Positions 16,860 to 23,032 of a stretch of 64,000 bases of DNA are shown here, in pieces. The notes below the pieces were generated by a model that saw only the letters and a program-made list of their open reading frames with translations, was not told where the DNA came from and did not search any database. The DNA is from Ruminococcaceae bacterium UBA1425 (GTDB lineage Bacteria; Bacillota; Clostridia; Oscillospirales; Acutalibacteraceae). The translations under genes and the position numbers were made by a program. Numbering within the stretch: position 1 is the stretch's first letter; each line of letters opens with the position of its first letter. The stretch lies in the NCBI GenBank assembly GCA_002329365.1, contig DCUB01000039.1, positions 27,659 to 91,658 of the forward strand, given 5' to 3'.

Positions 16860-17324
16860 TTAATCGGCAGCCCCGGTTGCCGCGGCGGTAGTGGCGACAG
16901 CCTCGGTTGCCGATTCGTCTTCTTCGGTTTCTTCCTCGCCGTCTGCCGTTGTGTCCTCGATAATATTGTTTAAAGTCGTTGCGGTTGTTGTGGTTTCGTC
17001 GACAGCCTCGCTTATCTCTGTGTCCGCGCCTCTCGCTGCATCGCTGAGAAGCTCTATGGACTTTGAAAGACCGAGGTCTATGAGCCATACAAAAAAGAGA
17101 AAAATTGCAATTGATGCTATGACGATGCCGGAGCTCTTTAAAATCATCTTCAAGTCGGGCCAAACGATTTTTTTAAGCTCGCCGCGGAAATCCTTCCAGT
17201 ACCGAGCGATGGCTTTACCCATTCTGACAAAGATATTCGGCTTGTCTGACTTCGGCTTTTTTGCCCTCGTCTTTTCTGCCTTGACGATTTTTTCAGCGGC
17301 TTCAGACTTTTCTTTTTTTGCCAT
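16860..17324 (-). CDS. secE: Preprotein translocase subunit SecE with long acidic C-terminal tail
   Basis: The core is SecE: a Lys-rich start, YWKDFRGELKKIVWPDLKMI (the conserved amphipathic segment) and one membrane helix (SSGIVIASIAIFLFFVWLID). The protein is about 154 residues, roughly twice the usual 60-75. The extra ~80 residues after the helix are rich in Asp, Glu, Thr and Ala with no recognisable fold; they would sit outside the membrane if orientation is standard. ATG at 17324 follows GGGGAGG; a frame ten codons longer overlaps rpmG and lacks a better signal. Set between rpmG and nusG, which fixes the identity. Confidence 0.92.
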   Translation of the reverse strand: MAKKEKSEAAEKIVKAEKTRAKKPKSDKPNIFVRMGKAIARYWKDFRGELKKIVWPDLKMILKSSGIVIASIAIFLFFVWLIDLGLSKSIELLSDAARGADTEISEAVDETTTTATTLNNIIEDTTADGEEETEEDESATEAVATTAAATGAAD

Positions 17325-17340
17325 TTCTTTTCCTCCCCGC

Positions 17341-17490
17341 TTACTTCGTTTCACGGTGGAGAGTGTGCTTCTTGCAGAATCTGCAATACTTGTTTCTCTC
17401 CAGCCTGTCCGGCGTATTTTTCTTTTCTTTCATCGTATTGTAGTTACGCTGCTTGCACTCCGTGCAGGAAAGAGTGATTTTAACTCTCAT
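17341..17490 (-). CDS. rpmG: 50S ribosomal protein L33, zinc-ribbon form
   Basis: 49 residues, MRVKITLSCTECKQRNY ... KYCRFCKKHTLHRETK. Two CxxC pairs mark the zinc-containing L33 paralogue. ATG at 17490 has GGAGGTGC upstream. First gene of the secE-nusG-rplK-rplA operon; the typical upstream 24-codon extension of the frame has no start signal. Confidence 0.96.
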   Translation of the reverse strand: MRVKITLSCTECKQRNYNTMKEKKNTPDRLERNKYCRFCKKHTLHRETK

Positions 17491-17518
17491 AACGGCACCT
17501 CCATTTGGATTATTTACC

Positions 17519-17605
17519 TCCCTCTGAAACCAAAAAAACGGGCACAAAAAAATAGCCCTCATTCAGAGGTAAACATAATTTATCATAACCCTGAGCTTTT
17601 GTCAA
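17519..17605 (-). promoter_or_regulatory. Promoter and leader hairpin of the rpmG operon
   Basis: On the minus strand TTGACA (17605-17600) and TAAATT (17582-17577) are 17 bases apart. Between this and rpmG the leader can fold: CCTCTGA/TCAGAGG arms near 17519 and 17565 enclose a smaller gggc/gccc stem. The hairpin could be an RNA stability or attenuation element; its role is a guess. Confidence 0.65.
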
Positions 17606-17656
17606 GGATTTTTTTTGCTTTTATTTCGCAAATAATTAAATATAAAGCAAAAACGC

Positions 17657-17685
17657 TTGAAACATACGGGTGGAATTGCTATAAT
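17657..17685 (+). promoter_or_regulatory. Consensus sigma-A promoter for the gene at 17742
   Basis: TTGAAA (17657-17662), 17-base spacer, TATAAT (17680-17685). It is divergent from the rpmG operon promoter 52 bases away. Confidence 0.8.
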
Positions 17686-17741
17686 GCATGTGTGGTTATA
17701 TAAACCGCTTCTAATTTGAACTATAAAGGACGGTAAAAAAT

Positions 17742-18200
17742 ATGAAAAAGACGATTTCCGCGTTTCTCGCCGCGATGCTGCTGTTCTCCGTTATGTCCTT
17801 CGGCTCATTTTCTGTCAACGCTCTCGGCACGCCCGTTACGGGCATCACGATGGAATCCTCCGTTAAGGTTAAAACGGGACAGTCCGTTCAGCTTAACCCG
17901 GTGGTAACGCCCGAAAACGCGACAGACAAATCGGTAAAATGGGAAACAAGCAGCAACATTATATCGGTTGATTCCGACGGCAAGGTCACGGCAAACAGAT
18001 TTGTACCCTTTAGCGGTTCTTATTCGTTTCTCAGAATTCCGTCCTACGGGGGAACGGCGACGGTTAAGGCAACTACCATAGACGGCGGCTATACCGTCAC
18101 CTGCAAGGTTGTCGTAACGCCCGATATCTGGAACATAGTCCTCCTTGCCGTGCTTATAGGAATCGTAGTCGTTCCGATGTTTTTAACTCCCGTCGTATAA
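17742..18200 (+). CDS. Small secreted Big_2 Ig-like protein with C-terminal membrane anchor
   Basis: 152 residues: a signal peptide (about 1-27, ending SVNALG), one Big_2 Ig-like domain (VTGITMESSVKVKTGQSVQL, NATDKSVKWETSS, then VDSDGKVTA and GGTATVKATTIDGG) and a C-terminal hydrophobic helix (NIVLLAVLIGIVVVPMFL). The same layout, Ig domain followed directly by a terminal helix, is seen at the end of the 707-residue protein at 422-2545. It would be held on the outer face of the membrane. Function unknown. AAAGGA precedes the ATG, and it has its own strong promoter. Confidence 0.8.
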   Translation: MKKTISAFLAAMLLFSVMSFGSFSVNALGTPVTGITMESSVKVKTGQSVQLNPVVTPENATDKSVKWETSSNIISVDSDGKVTANRFVPFSGSYSFLRIPSYGGTATVKATTIDGGYTVTCKVVVTPDIWNIVLLAVLIGIVVVPMFLTPVV

Positions 18201-18235
18201 TCAGTCGGCATGCATTCATAAGGAGCAATAACAAG

Positions 18236-19753
18236 ATGAGCACAAACTGGAATGGCTTAAGGAGCGGCAGCGACATAAGGGGACTCGGTGTCGGATATGA
18301 AAACGCCCCTCCCTACCTCAGCGACTTTGCCGTTGGCAGAATAGCCTCGGCGTTTGCAGTGTGGCTGTCCGAAAAAGCGGGCAAGCCACGCTGTACGCTT
18401 ACCGTGTCCGTGGGGCACGACCCGCGGATTTCTTCGGAGCGGATTAAAAACGCCGTAATTGCATCATTGACGGAGTGCGGCGTCCGCGTGCTCGACTGCG
18501 GACTGTCGTCCACTCCCGCCATGTTCATGACAACGATAGACTTAAAATGCGACGGAGCCGTTCAGATAACCGCCAGCCACCATCCCATGGACAAAAACGG
18601 GCTGAAGTTTTTTACGCCCTCGGGCGGGCTTGAAGGGGCGGAAATAGCCGGAATCCTTTACTCTGCCGAAAAGGGCGGTTTTCCGTCCGACGGCGGCGGC
18701 AGTGTCGAGCATGTAAACTATATGGCAAGGTACGCGGAGCGTCTTCGCTACCTGATATGTGCCGGAGTTAACGCCGCCGACTACCGCAGGCCTCTTTCGG
18801 GATTCAAGATAGCGGTCGACGCTGGAAACGGAGCGGGCGGCTTTTTCGCAAGCGACGTGCTTGAGCCGCTCGGCGCCGACGTTTCCGGCAGCGTCTTTCT
18901 TATACCCGACGGCACGTTTCCTAACCATGTCCCGAACCCCGAAAACGAAACGGCGATGCGCTTCGCGGCGGAGGCGACAGTCAAAAGCGGCTCCGACTTC
19001 GGCGTTATATTCGACACGGACGTGGACCGCGCCGGCTGCGTGGGCAGTGACGGCACGGAAATAAACAGAAACAGGCTTGTGGCTGTCGCGTCATACATAG
19101 CGCTCGAAAACAATCCGGGCGCCGTTATTGTTACCGATTCCGTAACATCCGACGGTCTTGCAAAATATATTGCCTCGCTGGGCGGCAGGCATCTGCGCTT
19201 CAAGCGGGGATACAAAAACATCATCAACAAGCAGATTGAGCTTACAAAAAGCGGCACCGCCTGTCCGCTTGCCATAGAAACCTCCGGGCACGCTTCCTTC
19301 GCGGAGAATTATTTTCTCGACGACGGGGCTTATCTTATCACGAAGATAATCATTCTCATGGCAAGGCTGAAAAAAGAGGGCAAAACGCTCGGCGACATTT
19401 TAAGCACGCTCGAAGAACCGGCCGAGGAGCAAGAAGTCAGAATTAAAATTCTCTCGGAAGATTTCAGGGCAGCGGGCGAAAGCTTTATCGACGGCTGGAC
19501 GTCTTACGCGGGAAACGGCGGTGGCTGCAAAAAGGCGCCCGACAACCACGAGGGAATAAGATTCTCGACCGACGCCGAAAACGGCGACGGCTGGATACTG
19601 GTCCGCCTGAGCGTCCACGACCCCGTGATAGTAGTAAACACCGAAAGCAACACAAAGGGCGGAACGGAAAAAATGCTCAAAAGGCTTTACGGCTTTGCAA
19701 AGGATATAAAGGGGCTTGATATATCGGCACTCGCGGATGCTGTCAGCGGTTAA
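18236..19753 (+). CDS. Phosphomannomutase/phosphoglucomutase family enzyme
   Basis: 505 residues of the alpha-D-phosphohexomutase family, which interconverts hexose 1- and 6-phosphates for sugar-nucleotide and polysaccharide synthesis. The active-site serine is in TASHHPMDKNGLK, the Mg2+ loop is DTDVDRAG, the sugar-binding loop is ETSGHASF, and SDIRGLG marks the N-terminus. Length and layout fit ManB-type PMM/PGM rather than GlmM. AAGGAG lies 10 bases before the ATG. It follows the Ig-like gene by 35 bases and may be co-transcribed. Substrate preference is not decidable here. Confidence 0.9.
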   Translation: MSTNWNGLRSGSDIRGLGVGYENAPPYLSDFAVGRIASAFAVWLSEKAGKPRCTLTVSVGHDPRISSERIKNAVIASLTECGVRVLDCGLSSTPAMFMTTIDLKCDGAVQITASHHPMDKNGLKFFTPSGGLEGAEIAGILYSAEKGGFPSDGGGSVEHVNYMARYAERLRYLICAGVNAADYRRPLSGFKIAVDAGNGAGGFFASDVLEPLGADVSGSVFLIPDGTFPNHVPNPENETAMRFAAEATVKSGSDFGVIFDTDVDRAGCVGSDGTEINRNRLVAVASYIALENNPGAVIVTDSVTSDGLAKYIASLGGRHLRFKRGYKNIINKQIELTKSGTACPLAIETSGHASFAENYFLDDGAYLITKIIILMARLKKEGKTLGDILSTLEEPAEEQEVRIKILSEDFRAAGESFIDGWTSYAGNGGGCKKAPDNHEGIRFSTDAENGDGWILVRLSVHDPVIVVNTESNTKGGTEKMLKRLYGFAKDIKGLDISALADAVSG

Positions 19754-19764
19754 AAAGGTTAGGT

Positions 19765-19992
19765 GTTACGGAGTAGCAGGGAACGCATTTATGCGTTCCG
19801 GAAATTAACGATAACCGTCATTTTATTTGAATATGTTGTTTTGTTCTGTTATAAGTTGCATATAAATTGCGGAACGGTCAAGACATATCTCTGCTTGTTG
19901 TTTTTCAAAATGATGAAAACAAACATTCGTAGGGAACGGTCCTGACCATTCCGCTTTTGTTTATGAAGCTTCGGACACGGCGCGCCGTATCC
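19765..19992. repeat. Cluster of intergenic palindromes (GGAACGCAT, GGAACGGTC and GACACGGCGCGCC families)
   Basis: Three elements in a row behind the mutase gene. A perfect ggaacgcatttatgcgttcc palindrome lies at 19780-19799. An ~85-bp imperfect hairpin follows at 19869-19953, whose arms both carry a GCGGAAyGGTCArGAC motif with a TTGTTGTTTTTCA-like inner stem. A cggacacggcgcgccgtatcc element lies at 19973-19993. All three families occur again near 37.2-37.8 kb. Confidence 0.8.
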
Positions 19993-20002
19993 CTGAAATA
20001 AG

Positions 20003-20038
20003 GGCAGCACCGCACAATTATCTTTGTGCGGTGCTGCC
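20003..20038. terminator. Strong hairpin between convergent genes
   Basis: A 15-bp stem ggcagcaccgcacaa (20003-20017) with ttgtgcggtgctgcc (20024-20038) and a 6-base loop. It sits 16 bases beyond the murD stop and can end transcripts arriving from either side, although T runs are short. Confidence 0.75.
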
Positions 20039-20053
20039 TTAAAATTATTGTTA

Positions 20054-21367
20054 TTATCCGTCGCTTTCGCCGTACAGGCGGACAAGCTTTTTAAAATGAC
20101 CGCCCTTTTCCTCAAAATCCCTGTAATAGTTGTAGCTTGCGGCGGCGGGCGAAAGCAGACAGCTTTTCCCCTTTTCTGTTACCCGAAAGGCCTTTTCGAC
20201 GGCGTCCTCCATTCCGGCGGCCCTGAAAAGCCTTTTGCCGGAGCCGGACTCGGCAAGACGCGAGCATATCATATGGCCCGTTTCGGGAAGACCTATGATA
20301 TTCCTGACGGAAGATTCCAGGAGGGCGTGGCAGAAATCGCCGAAATCAAGCCCCCTGTCCATGCCGCCGAGTATAAGCGTGTCGACGTCGCCGACTGCCT
20401 CAACGGCGCACATGACGGCGCGCGGTATCGTCGCAATGCAGTCGTTGATGAACTTTATGCCCTTATATGTCCCGACAGGCTCCATGCGGTGCTCGATTCC
20501 GCCGAAGCCCCTGATGCCCGCCGTTACGGCGTCGTCGCCTATTCCGAGGCAGCGCGCCGCGGCGGCGGCAAAAAATATGTCCTGATGGTTGTGGATACCC
20601 GTCAGACGCGGATTGAGTGTTGTGAGCGAGCGAAGGAACTCCGATTTTTTGCCTTCGGACGCGCTGACGGGAACCTTAACCGATTTCACTTCATCCTGCG
20701 AAAAAAACGCGCTGAAGTCCTGGTCGGCGTTGAAGATAAAATAATCGTCGGCTTTCTGGTTCCTCATTATATTAAGCTTTGCGGACGCGTAGCCTTTTAT
20801 TCCGTCGTAGTGGTCGAGATGCTCCTCAAAAAGGTTTGTAAAAACGGCAACGTGCGGGGAAACGGTGGTGAACTCAAGCTGGTGAGAAGACATTTCGATA
20901 ACGGCAACGCTGCCCTCGGAGGAGTCGAATTTGTCGAGAACGGGGACACCGATATTGCCGATAAGGCAGGTAGCGACACCTGCGGCGCGAAGAATTTCAT
21001 AAATCAGTGTGGAGGTGGTGGTTTTGCCCTTTGTTCCCGTTACGCCTATCTTCATGCAGGGGGCGAAGCGCATGAAAAGGTCGGTCTGGCATGTTATTTC
21101 AACGCCCTTAGGTACGGAAACGCCGAAAAACGAAATGCCCGGTGATTTAAAAACGATGTCGCAGTCGCCTATGCAGGAAAGATAATCGTCGCCTGTGACA
21201 AGACGGACGTTCCGGTCGCCGACATATACGTCGCGCCTGTCGGCGATAGTCAGTATTGTGTCGGGCAGATATTTCCTTATATAGCGGTAGCTTGAGCGGC
21301 CTTCCCTCCCGAAGCCGAGAATAAGTATCCTCTTGTTTCTGATGTATTCAATCAGCGGATTTGACAT
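20054..21367 (-). CDS. murD: MurD-type UDP-MurNAc-L-Ala:glutamate ligase (MurD2-like)
   Basis: 437 residues, a Mur ligase: N-terminal Rossmann-like domain (ILILGFGREGRSSYRYI), ATP loop GVTGTKGKTTTSTL, carbamylated-lysine region NLFEEHLDHYDGIKGYASAK, and C-terminal FINDCIATIPRAV with DTLILGGMDRGLDF. It overlaps murL by 20 bases. In Xanthomonas the paired MurD2 adds L-Glu instead of D-Glu to UDP-MurNAc-L-Ala, and MurL then epimerises it. The pairing here suggests the same, but substrate stereochemistry cannot be read from sequence. AAGGAG precedes ATG 21367. Cytoplasmic, peptidoglycan precursor pathway. Confidence 0.88.
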   Translation of the reverse strand: MSNPLIEYIRNKRILILGFGREGRSSYRYIRKYLPDTILTIADRRDVYVGDRNVRLVTGDDYLSCIGDCDIVFKSPGISFFGVSVPKGVEITCQTDLFMRFAPCMKIGVTGTKGKTTTSTLIYEILRAAGVATCLIGNIGVPVLDKFDSSEGSVAVIEMSSHQLEFTTVSPHVAVFTNLFEEHLDHYDGIKGYASAKLNIMRNQKADDYFIFNADQDFSAFFSQDEVKSVKVPVSASEGKKSEFLRSLTTLNPRLTGIHNHQDIFFAAAAARCLGIGDDAVTAGIRGFGGIEHRMEPVGTYKGIKFINDCIATIPRAVMCAVEAVGDVDTLILGGMDRGLDFGDFCHALLESSVRNIIGLPETGHMICSRLAESGSGKRLFRAAGMEDAVEKAFRVTEKGKSCLLSPAAASYNYYRDFEEKGGHFKKLVRLYGESDG

Positions 21368-22733
21368 AGTCTATCATCTCCTTTGCATATATTCCGAAGC
21401 GTTCGGGTATGCCGTTTTCGTTGTCGAAGCCGAGCAATGGATTGACGGCGGGCATTTTAAGCTCACCCTGCCTTTCGACAAAATACCGCAGCAGGCAGGG
21501 CAGGGGCTTTTGCTCCCTTTTGTATTTTTCGGCGGTCATGCATAGGGCGAAATTCACCTCGTCCACCGTGCCTATGCACTCAAACGGCTTGACGTCCGAA
21601 AAGCCCGTAAGCCCGTCGAAATCGCTCCGGAGCTCGCACTTATCAAGCATGTTACAGCCGAAAATCTCAAAAAGCCGTTCGGTGGGAAGGAACGGGGAGA
21701 GGATTATATATACAAAAAGGCATTTTGCGCAGCTTAGGCACCACTCGTTGTTTTTGCTGCCGGCGTTGCAGCTTCGAAAAACCTTGTGGAACTGCGGAAG
21801 CGACGAAAACATTTTTGCAATCTGAAGCTCGCAGAAGGGGCGGAGCAGGCTGAAATAGCTGACGGGGACACGCAGATATTTTTCGGTGTATTGCATGAAA
21901 TCGCGCTCGAATTCGTATGACTTTGAATACTGGTGGTTTACAAGTGTTCCGGCTACGCTCGGCTCATTAGCGCTCGATTCGTTTGAAAGGATTATGCTCC
22001 CGGCGCCCGTTAAATATGCGCAGTACAGGGACAGAAACGCGACGACGGAGGAAAACGGCGTGTGACCGTTAAGATAACCCTCGGCGTTCAGCCTTAAAAG
22101 CTCCCTGTCAATTGTTCTGTAGGTTCTTATTATCCTGTCAGCGTTAAAGCCCGCGGCAGCCGCCGTTTCCGTTCTTGCAGGCTGGTCGTTTACCGTAAAG
22201 CACATAACGGTGTCGGCGATATCCTTCAAAAGGCTGAGAGTCACGGCTGAGTCTTTGCCGCCGCCGACGGGAACGATGTTGATGCCGCTTTTGTTGTAAG
22301 GCTCATCAAAATCCGCTTCCGGCTTATTATTTGCGTTTTCGATACTTACAAAGCTGTCGATATCAGTATCGATATTATTTTTATAAAAAAACTCGCCGAG
22401 ACCGTTGTACCAGAGCTTTTTCCACCAACGCGCCTGCCCGGCGTCGAGATAGCCGCAGCGCACAACAAAACGCTTCGGGCAAACAGCCTTCCAGTAGCTC
22501 ACTGCCTCCGCAAGCCCGAGCGAAAAAACAAGCCTTCGCGCCGTTTCGCCGCAAACGGGGTTTAAAAGCTTCAGATTGCCGGTGATAATTTTTGTTTCGG
22601 GGTGAAAACAAAACCTGCCGTCGACGGAAAAGTCGAACCTGATGAGGATATGCTCCTCACCGGGTTCGATGTGAAAGCCGTCATAATAAAAGGCGCTGAA
22701 TTCCCTGCGAAGCAGGTCGAAGCTTTTGCCCAT
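21348..22733 (-). CDS. murL: UDP-MurNAc-L-Ala-L-Glu epimerase MurL
   Basis: About 461 residues. An ATP-pyrophosphatase-like loop (IVPVGGGKDSAVTLSLLK) sits in the middle, followed by FTVNDQPARTETAAAAGF, LNGHTPFSSVVAFLSLYCAY, SNESSANEPSV and a Cys-rich block (WCLSCAKCLFVY). This matches the MurL family, which uses ATP to epimerise the terminal L-Glu of UDP-MurNAc-L-Ala-L-Glu to D-Glu, an alternative to glutamate racemase. The partner murD overlaps its 3' end, the arrangement expected for this pathway. ATG at 22733 is chosen because AAGGAG is 8 bases upstream; a TTG two codons earlier is less likely. The family assignment is by recollection of motif and context. Confidence 0.83.
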   Translation of the reverse strand: MGKSFDLLRREFSAFYYDGFHIEPGEEHILIRFDFSVDGRFCFHPETKIITGNLKLLNPVCGETARRLVFSLGLAEAVSYWKAVCPKRFVVRCGYLDAGQARWWKKLWYNGLGEFFYKNNIDTDIDSFVSIENANNKPEADFDEPYNKSGINIVPVGGGKDSAVTLSLLKDIADTVMCFTVNDQPARTETAAAAGFNADRIIRTYRTIDRELLRLNAEGYLNGHTPFSSVVAFLSLYCAYLTGAGSIILSNESSANEPSVAGTLVNHQYSKSYEFERDFMQYTEKYLRVPVSYFSLLRPFCELQIAKMFSSLPQFHKVFRSCNAGSKNNEWCLSCAKCLFVYIILSPFLPTERLFEIFGCNMLDKCELRSDFDGLTGFSDVKPFECIGTVDEVNFALCMTAEKYKREQKPLPCLLRYFVERQGELKMPAVNPLLGFDNENGIPERFGIYAKEMIDYVKSAD

Positions 22734-22776
22734 GTTCAAGGCTCCTTGTCAGCTATTAACTATCTGTATACCCAAA

Positions 22777-22982
22777 AAGATTCTGAGCAAAGCTCAGAAA
22801 GACAACACACTGTCATCCTGAGGCGCAGCGCGCCGAAGGATCTTTCATTTAAGATTCTGAGCAAAGCTCAGAAAGACAACACACTGTCATCCTGAGGCGC
22901 AGCACGCCGAAGGATCTTGAAGTGACATTAACATTTTTGCCATATATGAGCTTTAATGTCACGGAACGCATGAATGCGTTCC
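22777..22982. repeat. 74-bp tandem direct repeat plus GGAACGCAT palindrome
   Basis: Two copies of a unit starting aagattctgagcaaagctca at 22777 and 22851 (period 74). Each has a CTGAGCAAAGCTCAG palindrome and ends in the CATCCTGAGGCGCAGC...GAAGGATCTT element. Then an inverted repeat, gtgacattaa/ttaatgtcac at about 22922-22962, and ggaacgcatgaatgcgttcc at 22963-22982. This fills the gap between the SpoIID-like gene and murL, where I see no gene. Confidence 0.85.
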
Positions 22983-23032
22983 ATACTGATATATCTCCCC
23001 AAAAACCCGACGTTTACAATCGGTTTTACACA

